A DNA stretch of 64,000 nucleotides, taken from positions 558,001 through 622,000 of the forward strand of contig SAQG01000001.1 in assembly GCA_004020315.1 (NCBI GenBank), in the 5' to 3' direction. This document shows positions 25,119 through 36,522 of this stretch, piece after piece. The stretch's first letter is position 1. Every line of letters starts with the position of its first letter. The translations under genes and the position numbers were made by a program. The DNA comes from Mesorhizobium sp. GTDB lineage: Bacteria > Pseudomonadota > Alphaproteobacteria > Rhizobiales > Rhizobiaceae. The notes beneath the pieces are model-generated. The model was not told where the DNA came from. It did not search any database and saw nothing but the letters and a program-made list of their open reading frames with translations.

Positions 25119-25490
25119 ATGAATACCGCAGCCCTCGACATTCGAGCATCGCGCTTTGGCGAGGAACGGACGCCATTTCTTTCGGCAAGACGGGTGGCTG
25201 AACTGCTGGGCGTCAATCTGACCGAACTGGCGGGCCTGATCGGCGTCGCGCGCAATACGCTTGCCGCCAAGACCGGCGCGCGCAAGGTCGACGCCGCACT
25301 TAGTCCGATTGTCCGCATCCTGGCGATGGCAGGCGAGATGGCCGGCGATGAACAGCGTGCGGCGCTCTGGTTCAAGCATCAGCCGATCCCCGGCTGGGCG
25401 GGAAAGACCGCATACGATCTCGTTCGAGAGGGCAAGACGGACAAGGTGCTTGCCTATCTGGAGGCAGTCCGCTCCGGCATCTATGCCTGA
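25119..25490 (+). CDS. Antitoxin, Xre/MbcA/ParS toxin-binding domain (DUF2384)
   Basis: 123 residues. An N-terminal helix-turn-helix-like region (SARRVAELLGVNLTELAGLIGVARNTLAAKTG) is followed by the C-terminal toxin-binding domain with LAMAGEMAGDEQRAALWFKHQPIPGWAGKTAYDLV, in which PIPGWAGKTAYDL is diagnostic of the MbcA/ParS/Xre antitoxins. It overlaps the downstream RES toxin by 8 bases, so the pair is translationally coupled. Such antitoxins usually repress their own promoter; the upstream 84 bases are AT-richer than the surroundings and have a TTGATC-N17-TGCTAG element whose position close to the ATG makes it an uncertain promoter. Confidence 0.92.
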   Translation: MNTAALDIRASRFGEERTPFLSARRVAELLGVNLTELAGLIGVARNTLAAKTGARKVDAALSPIVRILAMAGEMAGDEQRAALWFKHQPIPGWAGKTAYDLVREGKTDKVLAYLEAVRSGIYA

Positions 25491-25989
25491 AAACAGACTG
25501 AGCCTATGGCGTGCCTTCGTGCCGCGTTGGGCGCATCTGCCGCTTTCCGGCGAAGGAGCGGCCCGCTTTGGCGGTCGCTGGAATCCGGTGGGCACGCCGA
25601 CGATCTATGCCGCGCGGGAATTGTCCACGGCTTGGGCGGAGTACAATCAGGGCTTTGTCCAGCATCCAGCGCTGATTGCGCAGCTCGAACTTTCAGGCGC
25701 GCGGTTGGCCGATCTGACGGACGCTGACGTGCTGACCAAGCTCGGCGTGACGGCAGACATTCACCGATGTGAATGGCGCGACATCATGGTTCAGGGCTCG
25801 GTGCCTGAGACGCACACGCTGAGAGATCGCCTGCTTGCCGATGGGCAGCACGGCGTGATCTACCCCTCCTTCATGTCTCCGGGCGGCACATGCGTCGCGG
25901 TGTGGCGATGGAACGAGAGCAACGCACCCCGTCTGAAGGTCATCGATCCCGACCATCGCTTGCCGAAAACCCCAGCTTCCTGGCTGTAG
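25483..25989 (+). CDS. RES domain toxin (NAD+-degrading, MbcT/ParT-like)
   Basis: 168 residues from ATG 25483, which overlaps the antitoxin stop. The RES family residues are visible: LWRAFVPRWAHLPLSGEGAARFGGRWNP (Arg and the GGRWN block), then TIYAARELSTAWAE and the later SFMSPGGTCVAVWRW. Characterised members (MbcT of Mycobacterium, Pseudomonas RES, Sinorhizobium ParT-type proteins) consume NAD+ or ADP-ribosylate targets, and are neutralised by the DUF2384 partner. It converges tail-to-tail with the PIN/AbrB module, only 27 bases apart. Confidence 0.92.
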   Translation: MPENRLSLWRAFVPRWAHLPLSGEGAARFGGRWNPVGTPTIYAARELSTAWAEYNQGFVQHPALIAQLELSGARLADLTDADVLTKLGVTADIHRCEWRDIMVQGSVPETHTLRDRLLADGQHGVIYPSFMSPGGTCVAVWRWNESNAPRLKVIDPDHRLPKTPASWL

Positions 25990-26016
25990 GGCAGTTCGAA
26001 ACTGACCGGGAGACGG

Positions 26017-26406
26017 CTATGCTTCTTGCACGCCCTCATATCCGGCCGCCTTTGCGGCCTTGACGAACTTTCGGTCAAAAGTCGCGAAGCCGGCGCAGTG
26101 AGCGGACTTGCCCAGATGCAGAGCATCAGCGAAATCGAATCCCTTTTCCGAGAGGTCAAGCGCGGACGACACGACCGCTCCGTCCTCCACCTCCACCGTG
26201 GGGAGCCCACCAAATGCCCGTAGCGTGCGGGCGATTTCGAGCGGCGCAAAACCATAGGTGCTGCGCAACACCCACTCGACCTCCAAGATCACCGTGACGC
26301 CGACAAAGACCGGATGGCCGTCGATCAGCGCTCGGGCGCGGGGAGACTGCTTGGGATGATCGCCCGTCAGGTAACGGACGATAAGATTGGTATCAATCGC
26401 GAGCAT
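26017..26406 (-). CDS. PIN domain ribonuclease toxin (VapC-like)
   Basis: 129 residues from ATG 26406; the frame is open for 27 codons upstream but this start overlaps the antitoxin end by 14 bases and gives the canonical MLAIDTNLIVRYLTGD beginning. The PIN acidic residues appear: D5 (IDTNLIVR), E44 in VILEVEW, D94 in DFADALHL, and D113 in FATFDRKF. VapC toxins cut tRNA or rRNA and need Mg. The toxin follows its AbrB-type antitoxin on the minus strand. Confidence 0.92.
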   Translation of the reverse strand: MLAIDTNLIVRYLTGDHPKQSPRARALIDGHPVFVGVTVILEVEWVLRSTYGFAPLEIARTLRAFGGLPTVEVEDGAVVSSALDLSEKGFDFADALHLGKSAHCAGFATFDRKFVKAAKAAGYEGVQEA

Positions 26407-26668
26407 GGCGCCGCCGCGCTTCGGCCAGCACACCCGCCTCCATTTCTTCCAATGTCTTCGGCCTGCCTCTATGGGGCAGGGATCCAAACACGTCCTCTGG
26501 CCGCGTCTCGGCGAAGACCGGCGCAGGCTTCAGTAGCACGCCCTCCGGAGTATCTTCGACCAGAAGGCGTGTGCCGGCGCCCCATTCCCTCCGTTTCCGG
26601 ATCGCGCTGGGCAGGATGACCTGTCCCTTCGTCGAAACAGTGGTTGTGAGCTTTTCTGGAGCAGCCAT
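26393..26668 (-). CDS. AbrB/MazE-type antitoxin (VapB-like)
   Basis: 91 residues. The N-terminal swapped-hairpin AbrB domain is clear: TTTVSTKGQVILPSAIRKRREWGAGTRLLVEDTPEGVLLKP in pieces, with the TKGQVILP signature. The C-terminal half (PEDVFGSLPHRGRPKTLEEMEAGV) is the toxin-wrapping tail. Overlap of 14 bases with the PIN gene shows coupling. A pair of GTAAGA direct repeats one helical turn apart upstream of the start is a likely autoregulatory site. Confidence 0.92.
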   Translation of the reverse strand: MAAPEKLTTTVSTKGQVILPSAIRKRREWGAGTRLLVEDTPEGVLLKPAPVFAETRPEDVFGSLPHRGRPKTLEEMEAGVLAEARRRHARD

Positions 26669-26686
26669 AACGGCTTATCCCTTAGT

Positions 26687-26703
26687 GTAAGACGATCGTA
26701 AGA
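26687..26703. promoter_or_regulatory. Candidate operator of the AbrB/PIN module
   Basis: GTAAGA at 26687-26692 and again at 26698-26703, with a period of 11 bases and an ACGATCGT palindrome (26692-26699) between. The block lies 19-35 bases upstream of the antitoxin ATG at 26668. AbrB-type antitoxins with their toxins normally bind repeated elements at this place. Confidence 0.45.
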
Positions 26704-26949
26704 TAGCTGGAGATCGCGCCGACTTCAAGGCTCTGAAGCCGAGACTGCGGTGTTAGCCGGGCATCTGCAGGATGCGTTCCACGAAGACGGGCATGACTTC
26801 GGTGCCACTTGTGGACGTCTATCATCACAGCACCGGGAGATGTGACTCTGGCGGTTGCCGCCACCCCTACAGTCACTTGCCAAGGATTGTGGGCGGCAGC
26901 GGCGGAGAGGGCCGGTTTTTCGCGACCCCAATAGCTGGCGCGGCCGATC

Positions 26950-28362
26950 TCAGACCCTTGTGCCGCCGACCGTCATCTGGTTCATCCTGAGATGCGGCTG
27001 GCCGACGCCTACTGGCACGCCCTGGCCGGCCTTGCCGCACATGCCGATGCCAGTGTCGAGCTTCATGTCGTTGCCGATCATCGAAACGCGATGCATGGCA
27101 TCGGGCCCATTGCCGATCAGCATGGCGCCCTTGATCGGCTGCGTCACCTTGCCGTTCTCGATCATGTAGGCCTCCGTGCAGCCGAACACGAATTTGCCCG
27201 AGGTGATGTCGACCTGGCCGCCGCCGAAGGAGACGGCATAGATGCCGTTCTTGACCGAGGCGATGATTTCGTCCGGCTGCATGTCGCCTGACGTCATGTA
27301 GGTGTTGGTCATACGCGGCATCGGCTGATGCGCGTAGCCTTCGCGCCGTCCGTTGCCGGTGGCGTTCATGCCCATCAGCCGGGCGTTCTGGCGGTCCTGC
27401 ATGTAGCCGACAAGCTTGCCGTCGTCGATCAGCACGTTGCGCGCCGACGGCGTGCCTTCGTCATCGACGGTCAGCGAGCCGCGCCGTTCGGCCATTGTGC
27501 CGTCGTCCACGACGGTGACACCTTTCGCCGCCACCTGCTGGCCCATCAGCCCGGCGAAGGCTGATGTCTTCTTGCGGTTGAAGTCGCCTTCCAGCCCGTG
27601 GCCGACGGCCTCGTGCAGCATCACGCCCGGCCAGCCGCTGGACAGCACGATGTCGAACGTGCCGGCCGGCGCCGGGATGGCCTCGAGATTGACCAGCGCT
27701 TGCCGCAGCGCTTCCTTAGCGGCGTGCTTCCAGCTCTCCTCGACCAGGAATTCGCCAAAGCCTTTGCGTCCGCCCATGCCGTAGGAACCGCTCTCCTGGC
27801 GGTCGCCGTTGCCGACCACCACCGACACGTTGATCCTGACCAGCGGGCGGATGTCGCGCACCATCTGGCCGTCGGCCCGCACGATCTCGACATGCTGCCA
27901 GGAGGCGGCGAGCGACGCCGTCACCTGTCGCACGCGCGGATCCTCGGCTCGCAGCCATGCATCGATTTCCTGAAGGAGTTTGGCCTTGGCCTCGAAGGAG
28001 GGCGAGGGGATCGGGTTCTCGTCGCCATAGAGATGGCGGTTGGTGCGGGCGGGAGCCGCAGCAAGCGTGCCGGAGTAGCCGCTCTTGACCGTTGATACGG
28101 CGTCGGCCGCACGCAGCAGCGATGCTTCCGAAAGGTCGCTGGAATGCGCGTAGCCACTCGCTTCGCCAGCGACGGCGCGCAGGCCAAAGCCTTGGTCAGT
28201 GTTGAAATTGGCGGTCTTCAGCCGGCCATTGTCGAACATCAGCGCTTCGCTCTCGCTGTATTCGAGGAACAGCTCGCCGTCGTCGGCGCCGTTGATGGTC
28301 TCGGCGACGATCTGTTTGATGCGATCGTCGGAAATGTCGAATTGGCCGATCAGGCTGTTCAT
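26950..28362 (-). CDS. tldD: Metalloprotease TldD
   Basis: 470 residues, full family length. The zinc motif HEAVGHGLEGD (HExxxH type) is present near residue 256, with the family block GCTEAYMIENGKV and the C-terminal NDMKLDTGIGMCGKAGQGVPVGVGQP. TldD normally forms a heterodimer with TldE (PmbA) that degrades unfolded peptides and, in E. coli, removes the leader of YcaO-modified microcin B17. tldE is not in this window. As tldD is core in rhizobia, a link to the YcaO gene at 2.5 kb is possible but not implied by position. 282 bases between it and the AbrB gene hold no gene. Confidence 0.96.
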   Translation of the reverse strand: MNSLIGQFDISDDRIKQIVAETINGADDGELFLEYSESEALMFDNGRLKTANFNTDQGFGLRAVAGEASGYAHSSDLSEASLLRAADAVSTVKSGYSGTLAAAPARTNRHLYGDENPIPSPSFEAKAKLLQEIDAWLRAEDPRVRQVTASLAASWQHVEIVRADGQMVRDIRPLVRINVSVVVGNGDRQESGSYGMGGRKGFGEFLVEESWKHAAKEALRQALVNLEAIPAPAGTFDIVLSSGWPGVMLHEAVGHGLEGDFNRKKTSAFAGLMGQQVAAKGVTVVDDGTMAERRGSLTVDDEGTPSARNVLIDDGKLVGYMQDRQNARLMGMNATGNGRREGYAHQPMPRMTNTYMTSGDMQPDEIIASVKNGIYAVSFGGGQVDITSGKFVFGCTEAYMIENGKVTQPIKGAMLIGNGPDAMHRVSMIGNDMKLDTGIGMCGKAGQGVPVGVGQPHLRMNQMTVGGTRV

Positions 28363-28444
28363 GGCGCGGGCCCTTCAATAAGCGATTTTACCGCATGTAG
28401 GCGCCAAGGCGCCGTTCGGCAAACTTCACAGTAACACTACGGTC

Positions 28445-28936
28445 TTAAGTCAAGCGGCGTGCCATCACGATTTCGTCGATCTCGCGGCCTTCATGAACAA
28501 AGCCGGCAGGTATGCGGCCTATTTCGTGAAAACCTTCTCGTTGATAAAATCGGATGGCCGCTAGATTTTCGGCGCTCACAGCCAACTCGACCTGCCTTAT
28601 GCCCAATGCTCGGGCGTGATCGAGCAGCAGATTGAGCATCCCGACGGCGTTTCCGCCCCCTCGCTCGCTGTCGCGCAAATAGACCATGATGATGGTCGCG
28701 CGGTGCGCCATTTTGCTGGCCCGCTGCCGCATCAGTCCCATTATCCCGACGGGCTCGCCGTCCCGAAAGCTGACGACGACCGGGGTGTTCGTCAGGCGCT
28801 GCCGCCATTCCTCGTCGGGGAGGTTCTCCCATTCCGCTGCGCTGCTGGCGAAGGCTTCGGGTGCAGCGCGCAAAGCCTCCAGGCGGATTCGCTTGAAGGT
28901 CTCGAAGTCGTCCGGATCGAGCAGTTTTAAAGTCAA
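28445..28936 (-). CDS. GNAT family N-acetyltransferase
   Basis: 163 residues. The GNAT fold is recognisable from the strand-loop region VVSFRDGEPVGIMGLM, the acetyl-CoA loop region RDSERGGGNAVGMLNLLLDHAR (a variant of R/QxxGxG/A) and the last block AIRFYQREGFHEIG. Substrate unknown; the N-terminal part (FETFKRIRLEALRAAPEAFASS) is typical of GNATs annotated as small-molecule acetyltransferases. It ends ten bases before the IalB gene on the same strand and could be its downstream partner in transcription. Confidence 0.9.
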   Translation of the reverse strand: MTLKLLDPDDFETFKRIRLEALRAAPEAFASSAAEWENLPDEEWRQRLTNTPVVVSFRDGEPVGIMGLMRQRASKMAHRATIIMVYLRDSERGGGNAVGMLNLLLDHARALGIRQVELAVSAENLAAIRFYQREGFHEIGRIPAGFVHEGREIDEIVMARRLT

Positions 28937-28946
28937 ACGTGCAGTC

Positions 28947-29522
28947 TCAAGGCAGCGCGGCGAAACCGTCGGCGAAACCCTTGAGCTCGACCGGAATGCC
29001 GATGCCTTCCTCCGGCGTCTGGAAGACGATGAAGGTGGCTGACGTTCCGGTCTTCAGCGTGTCGAGCAGAGGCTTTTCGAGAATGACCTCGGCATAGCAG
29101 CCGTCCTGGAAGCAGCGCACGAAATAGGCCCGGCCGATGTCCTTGCCGTCGACATTGAGACCGAGCCCGTTGGGCAGCAGCACGCCGAGCGGCGCCAGCA
29201 CGCGCAGGATTTCGGCCTTGTTGTCGGCGGTGCGCAGCACGACGACGGAAAGCCCCATCTCGGGACGGTCCTCTGCGACGACATTCTGCATCATCACGCA
29301 TTGTTCCGATGTGGCGCCAGCCGGCGTGTCGCAGATGATCGACCACGCGCCATGCGTCGACCGCACCTTGCCGCTTGGCTGCGCGGCATTGGCCTGGCCG
29401 ATGCCAGACAAGCCGACGCCAGATAGGCCCATGCTAGACACGGCAGCGAGAAGGATGACCTTCGCCAAGCTTCTCGAAAGCGCGAGTCTCGAAAGCCCAA
29501 GTCCCCAAAGCCAAGAGTTCAT
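28947..29522 (-). CDS. Invasion-associated locus B (IalB) family protein
   Basis: 191 residues from ATG 29522, with GGAG about 7 bases upstream; ATG 29543 would add seven residues. A long signal region (about 1-45) contains two in-frame repeats, LSRLALSRSLAK and GLSGVGLSGIG, ending QANA. The mature domain has the IalB pattern HGAWSIICDT...CVMMQNV, the paired cysteine segment VRCFQDGCYAEV and TFIVFQTPEEGIGIPVELKGF. IalB proteins are periplasmic or outer-membrane-associated in alphaproteobacteria, first known in Bartonella; the function in free-living relatives is unclear. It is divergent from coxB. Confidence 0.92.
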   Translation of the reverse strand: MNSWLWGLGLSRLALSRSLAKVILLAAVSSMGLSGVGLSGIGQANAAQPSGKVRSTHGAWSIICDTPAGATSEQCVMMQNVVAEDRPEMGLSVVVLRTADNKAEILRVLAPLGVLLPNGLGLNVDGKDIGRAYFVRCFQDGCYAEVILEKPLLDTLKTGTSATFIVFQTPEEGIGIPVELKGFADGFAALP

Positions 29523-29887
29523 GACGGCTCCATTGCGAATCACGGCACTTTAAGCCGCGCCAAGGGCAAGTAAAGGATGAGACCACTGCCGGCCTGCCTC
29601 GACCAAGGCAATTGTGCGCTTTTCCGTGCCAAATTCGCCTGAATTGCGACCGCCCGGCGCATTTTGCCAGGACACTGCGCCGCTCGGGCTTCCGCGATCC
29701 GCCACCGCCGCGGCCGCCGCCAAAATGCACAGCCGCGCTTGCGCGCAAAAATGCCGCACGGTTTCCTCCGCTCCTTTCTTGCAGAGGCAAATAGAGTATG
29801 GTTTGAACCTGCCTCGGGACTGTCCGGGATTCCCGTCCCGGCGTTGTTCGATATTCTTGCGGTCCGATCGCGAGGAACTGGGAGATA
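29523..29887. other. Divergent intergenic region IalB-coxB (promoter of the cox cluster)
   Basis: 365 bases without a gene. It must hold the promoter of the coxB operon and that of the IalB gene. Near coxB there is an inverted arrangement CGGGAC (29815-29820) and GTCCCG (29836-29841). I cannot name a regulator site with confidence. Confidence 0.5.
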
Positions 29888-32486
<2,599 letters not shown>

Positions 32487-32562
32487 GCGGCTGCCTGGGC
32501 GAATACGGAACCGCCGGTCCGCCGGCGGTTTTGGCCAACGGAATGATGGACTTTAAGTACGC

Positions 32563-33507
32563 ATGGCCCTTGTCGACGACACATTGACTGACGAACCGGG
32601 CTTTCGAATGTCGGAAGCGACGGCGGGCGATTTCTTCGCCCTGTTGAAGCCGCGCGTCATGTCGCTGGTGGTGTTCACCGCCTTTGTCGGCTTGGTGGCG
32701 GCACCTGTGACCATCAATCCGCTTCTGGCGGTGATCGCTATCCTGGCTATCGCCATTGGTGCCGGCGCGTCCGGCGCGCTCAACATGTGGTATGACGCCG
32801 ATATCGATGCGGTGATGACCAGGACCGCTGGTCGTCCGGTGCCGGCCGGCCGCATCCGGCCTGGCGAGGCGCTGAGTTTCGGCCTGGTGCTGTCGGTGCT
32901 GTCGGTGCTGACGCTCGGCGTGCTGGTCAACTGGCTGTCGGCGACGCTGCTGGCCTTCACCATCTTCTTCTATGCCGTCGTCTACACGATGTGGCTGAAG
33001 CGCTGGACGCCACAGAACATTGTCATCGGCGGTGCTGCCGGCGCCATTCCGCCGGTGATCGGCTGGGCCGCAGTGACCGGAACCGTCAGCCTGGAAAGTG
33101 TCGTCCTGTTCCTGATCATCTTTTTATGGACGCCGCCGCATTTCTGGGCGCTCGCTCTCTTCAAGTCCGAGGACTATGCCAGGGCCGGCATTCCGATGAT
33201 GCCGAATGTCGCCGGCCACGCTTCGACCCGACGCCAGATCTTTGCCTACGCGCTGATCCTTGCGCCGGTTGGCGTGCTGCCATGGATGCTTGGTTTCACC
33301 ACGCCCGCCTATGGCGTGTTTGCGGTGCTGCTTGGCGCCGGCTTCGTCTGGTATGCGTGGCAGGTGCTGCAGATGGCGGACGATGACCATGTCATGAAAC
33401 CGGCCAAGGCATTGTTCGGCTATTCGCTGCTCTACCTCTTTGCCATCTTCGCCGTCTACCTTGCCGACTGCGTTGTCGGGCGCGTTCTGGCCATGGGCGG
33501 AGCATGA
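32563..33507 (+). CDS. ctaB: Protoheme IX farnesyltransferase (heme o synthase)
   Basis: 314 residues with about nine hydrophobic helices of the UbiA prenyltransferase family. The first aspartate-rich motif is [21 protein letters not shown] (read as N-xxx-DxxxD), preceded by [13 protein letters not shown]. It farnesylates heme b to heme o, which is then converted to heme a for CoxA. Overlaps the following small ORF by four bases (ATGA at 33504). The farnesyl diphosphate comes from the MEP pathway, of which dxs and ispH are in this window. Confidence 0.97.
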   Translation: MALVDDTLTDEPGFRMSEATAGDFFALLKPRVMSLVVFTAFVGLVAAPVTINPLLAVIAILAIAIGAGASGALNMWYDADIDAVMTRTAGRPVPAGRIRPGEALSFGLVLSVLSVLTLGVLVNWLSATLLAFTIFFYAVVYTMWLKRWTPQNIVIGGAAGAIPPVIGWAAVTGTVSLESVVLFLIIFLWTPPHFWALALFKSEDYARAGIPMMPNVAGHASTRRQIFAYALILAPVGVLPWMLGFTTPAYGVFAVLLGAGFVWYAWQVLQMADDDHVMKPAKALFGYSLLYLFAIFAVYLADCVVGRVLAMGGA

Positions 33508-33671
33508 CTATGGTCGACAAGAAGCTTGAACTCGTCACGCTGACTGAGCGCCAGCAGAAGGCCCGGCGCAGCCGCTCGGTAGCCATCGGCCTGGCACTGG
33601 CGGTGCTTGTCGTCATCTTCTATATCGCGACCGTCGTGAAATTCGGTCACAACCTCACCGGAACGATGTGA
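33504..33671 (+). CDS. Small single-helix cox-cluster protein (CoxF-like)
   Basis: 55 residues, too short for many gene finders. ATG 33504 overlaps the ctaB stop (ATGA); an in-frame ATG at 33510 is also possible. The N-terminus is charged ([20 protein letters not shown]) and is followed by one membrane helix ([20 protein letters not shown]) and a short tail [10 protein letters not shown]. The same layout, a tiny charged-plus-helix protein between ctaB and ctaG, is known in alphaproteobacterial oxidase operons, where it is called CoxF or a cytochrome oxidase assembly peptide. Tight overlap and position make it almost certainly coding. Confidence 0.85.
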   Translation: MTMVDKKLELVTLTERQQKARRSRSVAIGLALAVLVVIFYIATVVKFGHNLTGTM

Positions 33672-33679
33672 GGCTTAAG

Positions 33680-34321
33680 ATGAACCGCCAAACAGTGACC
33701 CATCCTCAAAAGAAGAACACCAACCGCATCGTCGCCGGCGTCTGCATTGCCTTTTTCGGCGGCATGATCGGCATGGCCTATGCTGCGGTGCCGCTCTACG
33801 CGATGTTCTGCCAGGCGACCGGTTACGGCGGCACCGTCAAACGCGCAACGCAACAATATGCCGACCGCGTGCTCGACCGCGATATCACCATCCGTTTCGA
33901 CGCCAACACAGTCGGCGTGCCCTGGCAGTTCCAGCCGGTCGCCCGCTCGGTAACCATCAAGATAGGCGAGACCGCGCAGGCGCATTATAGCGCCACCAAC
34001 AAGTTCGTCCGCGCCACCACCGCCCGCGCGACCTTCAACGTACAGCCGGAACTGGCGGGATCTTACTTCAACAAGGTCGAGTGTTTCTGCTTTACCGACA
34101 CGACGTTGAAGCCTGGCGAGACGCTGGACATGCCGGTCGTGTTCTATGTAGATCCCGACATCGTCAATGCGCCGGAGCTGAAGGACTTGAAGACGATTAC
34201 CCTGTCCTACACGATGTTCCCGGTCGAGAAGAACGAGAAGAACAAGCCGGTGGCGTCGACAGTGCCGGCCGAAGGCACAAGCAACAAAGTTTCACATACC
34301 GAAGGAAGCCTCGGGGGTTGA
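33680..34321 (+). CDS. ctaG: Cytochrome c oxidase assembly protein CtaG (Cox11 family)
   Basis: 213 residues from ATG 33680, with a GAGG upstream; a GTG at 33668 would overlap the previous gene. One N-terminal membrane helix ([28 protein letters not shown]) is followed by the periplasmic immunoglobulin-like domain with the copper motif ECFCFTD (C-x-C) and the P-D-I tail [25 protein letters not shown]. Delivers copper to the CuB site of CoxA. One base separates its stop from coxC. Confidence 0.96.
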   Translation: MNRQTVTHPQKKNTNRIVAGVCIAFFGGMIGMAYAAVPLYAMFCQATGYGGTVKRATQQYADRVLDRDITIRFDANTVGVPWQFQPVARSVTIKIGETAQAHYSATNKFVRATTARATFNVQPELAGSYFNKVECFCFTDTTLKPGETLDMPVVFYVDPDIVNAPELKDLKTITLSYTMFPVEKNEKNKPVASTVPAEGTSNKVSHTEGSLGG

Positions 34322-34322
34322 T

Positions 34323-35204
34323 ATGGCAGACGCGCACGCAAAACCACAACATGACTACCATCTCGTCGACCCGAGCCCGTGGCCTTTCCTCGGCTCGGTC
34401 GGCGCGTTGGTCACCGCGATCGGCGGCGTCTGTTACATGCAGTATCTCAAGGGCAGCGATTTCCCGATCTTCGGCTTCAACATCGCCAATCCGTGGCTGT
34501 TCTACATCGGCCTTTTGATCGTCATCTACACCATGTACGCCTGGTGGTCAGATACCATCAAAGAAGCGCATGAAGGCCACCACACGCGTGTCGTGTCGCT
34601 GCATCTGCGCTACGGCATGATCATGTTCATCGCTTCCGAGGTGATGTTCTTCGTCGCCTGGTTCTGGGCTTTCTTCGACGCCAGCCTGTTTCCCGGCGAG
34701 GCACAGCAATACGCCCGCACCGCCTTCACCGGCGGTGTCTGGCCACCGAAGGGTATCGAGGTCCTCGACCCCTTCCACCTGCCGCTCTACAACACCGTCA
34801 TCCTGCTTTTGTCGGGCACTACGGTGACCTGGGCACACCACGCGCTCCTTCATGGCGATCGCAAGGGGCTGATCAACGGCCTGGTGCTGACCGTCGGTCT
34901 CGGCATGCTGTTCACCATGGTGCAAGCTTACGAGTACATCCACGCGCCGTTCGGCTTCAGGGATTCGATCTACGGCGCCACTTTCTTCATGGCGACCGGC
35001 TTCCACGGCTTCCACGTCATCATCGGCACCATCTTCCTGCTGGTCTGCCTGGTCCGTGCGATGAAGGGCGATTTCACGCCCAAGCAGCATTTCGGCTTCG
35101 AGGCGGCCGCCTGGTATTGGCACTTCGTCGACGTGGTCTGGCTGTTCCTGTTCGCGTCGATCTATGTCTGGGCCTCGAGCGGCGCGGTCATCGAAGGCCA
35201 CTGA
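34323..35204 (+). CDS. coxC: Cytochrome c oxidase subunit III
   Basis: 293 residues with seven membrane helices. Family blocks: [19 protein letters not shown] at the start, [21 protein letters not shown], the conserved glutamate region [40 protein letters not shown] and [23 protein letters not shown] at the end. Stabilises the oxidase core. A hairpin with a T-rich tail follows the stop (35227-35260). Confidence 0.98.
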   Translation: MADAHAKPQHDYHLVDPSPWPFLGSVGALVTAIGGVCYMQYLKGSDFPIFGFNIANPWLFYIGLLIVIYTMYAWWSDTIKEAHEGHHTRVVSLHLRYGMIMFIASEVMFFVAWFWAFFDASLFPGEAQQYARTAFTGGVWPPKGIEVLDPFHLPLYNTVILLLSGTTVTWAHHALLHGDRKGLINGLVLTVGLGMLFTMVQAYEYIHAPFGFRDSIYGATFFMATGFHGFHVIIGTIFLLVCLVRAMKGDFTPKQHFGFEAAAWYWHFVDVVWLFLFASIYVWASSGAVIEGH

Positions 35205-35226
35205 ACTCTTCTTGAGGAAACCGATG

Positions 35227-35260
35227 AGGCGGCTGCGGCGACGTGGCCGCCTTATCTTTT
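35227..35260 (+). terminator. Probable rho-independent terminator after coxC
   Basis: Stem AGGCGGC (35227-35233) and GCCGCCT (35246-35252) with a 12-base loop, followed by TATCTTTT. It lies between coxC and the DUF983 gene, so DUF983-surf1 may be partly uncoupled from the upstream oxidase genes. Confidence 0.6.
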
Positions 35261-35286
35261 GGGGTGAAGGGCACTAAGGTATCGCA

Positions 35287-35673
35287 ATGAGCGACGACAA
35301 GGCGATCTGGCCGCCAATCGATCCGATTTCGGCCGGCCTGCACGGCAGCTGCCCGCGCTGCGGCGAGGGACGGCTGTTTTCCGGCTTCCTCACCGTCGGC
35401 AAACGCTGCGCCAATTGCGGTCTCGACTATTCCTACGCCGACGCCGGCGACGGGCCGGCGGTGTTCGTCATTCTGATCATCGGCTTCATCGTCGTCGGGC
35501 TGGCGCTGTGGATGGAGGTGACGCTGAACCCGCCGCTCTGGCTGCACCTGGTGCTGTGGATACCGCTGACGCTGGTGCTTTGCCTTGGGGCGCTCAGGCT
35601 GATCAAGGGCGTGCTCTTGACGCTGCAATACCGCAACAAGGCGGCGGAGGGCAGGCTGGACCTGGGCGAATGA
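35287..35673 (+). CDS. DUF983 family membrane protein
   Basis: 128 residues. An N-terminal zinc-ribbon-like segment has CPRCGEGRLF and KRCANCGLDY (two C-x2-C pairs), followed by YADAGDGPAVFVILIIGFIVVG and a second membrane helix (LWIPLTLVLCLGALRLIKGVLL). DUF983 proteins are typically encoded between coxC and surf1 in alphaproteobacteria and are thought to aid oxidase biogenesis, but the role is unproven. Its stop overlaps the surf1 start (ATGA at 35670). Confidence 0.93.
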   Translation: MSDDKAIWPPIDPISAGLHGSCPRCGEGRLFSGFLTVGKRCANCGLDYSYADAGDGPAVFVILIIGFIVVGLALWMEVTLNPPLWLHLVLWIPLTLVLCLGALRLIKGVLLTLQYRNKAAEGRLDLGE

Positions 35674-36425
35674 GCACGACATCGGGTTCAGTCAAAGGCC
35701 GTTCGCGGCCGAAGACAGCATTGCTGCTTGGCCTCGGCCTCGTGCTGTTCTTCATCCTGCTGGCGCTCGGCACCTGGCAGGTCCAGCGCCTATATTGGAA
35801 AGAGGAGCTTCTCCAGACCATCGACCAGCGCACGCACTCGGGGCCTGTGCCGTTGGCCGAGGTCGAAAAGCGGTTTGCCGCTACCGGCGATGTGGATTAC
35901 ACGCCGGTGACGGTAACCGGCACGTTCCTGCATCAAGGCGAGCGACATTTCTTCGCGACCTGGGAAGGCCAGTCCGGCTTCGACGTCTTCACGCCCCTGC
36001 ATCTGGAGGACGGCCGCTTCGTTCTGATCAATCGCGGCTTCGTACCGTACGATCTCAAGGACCCGGCCAAGCGCCCGCAAAGCCAAGGTTTGGGCCAAGT
36101 GACGGTGACGGGGCTCGCCCGCGATCCACTGCCGGCAAAGCCATCGATGATGCTTCCCGACAATGATCCGCAGAAGAACATCTTCTACTGGAAGGATCGC
36201 GATGCCATGGCGGCCAGCGCCGGTCTGCCGGCCGGCGCGGGGCTGGTGCCATTCTTTATCGACGCGAATGCTGCGCCGAACCCGGGTGGGCTGCCGATCG
36301 GCGGCGTTACAATCATCGACCTGCCGAACAGCCATTTGCAATATGCCGTAACCTGGTACGGCCTTGCAGCTGCCCTTGCCGGCGTCCTCATCTTCATGCT
36401 TCGCCACCCGGCGAAAGAGGAATGA
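35670..36425 (+). CDS. SURF1 family cytochrome oxidase assembly protein
   Basis: 251 residues from ATG 35670, overlapping the DUF983 stop. Two membrane helices near the ends (ALLLGLGLVLFFILLALGTWQV and LQYAVTWYGLAAALAGVLIFML) flank a periplasmic domain with GTFLHQGERHF, ILINRGFVP-type text (FVLINRGFVPYDL) and QKNIFYWKD. The final HLQYAVTWYGLA is the SURF1 signature. It inserts heme a into CoxA. It follows the oxidase genes, as usual. Confidence 0.95.
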   Translation: MSTTSGSVKGRSRPKTALLLGLGLVLFFILLALGTWQVQRLYWKEELLQTIDQRTHSGPVPLAEVEKRFAATGDVDYTPVTVTGTFLHQGERHFFATWEGQSGFDVFTPLHLEDGRFVLINRGFVPYDLKDPAKRPQSQGLGQVTVTGLARDPLPAKPSMMLPDNDPQKNIFYWKDRDAMAASAGLPAGAGLVPFFIDANAAPNPGGLPIGGVTIIDLPNSHLQYAVTWYGLAAALAGVLIFMLRHPAKEE

Positions 36426-36522
36426 ACGCCATCGGCGCCCTTGACAGGGCAGGGGTGCGCACCTCATTTCGCGCCTTGAGTTCAAGACTTGAGTTCATGC
36501 TACGACCAACCGGCCGAGAATC

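Noticed and set aside
23307..25595. A 762-codon open frame on the minus strand across tlyA and the RNA methyltransferase.
   Set aside because: It is the antisense shadow of two clear genes in GC-rich DNA and has no recognisable domain or ribosome binding site.
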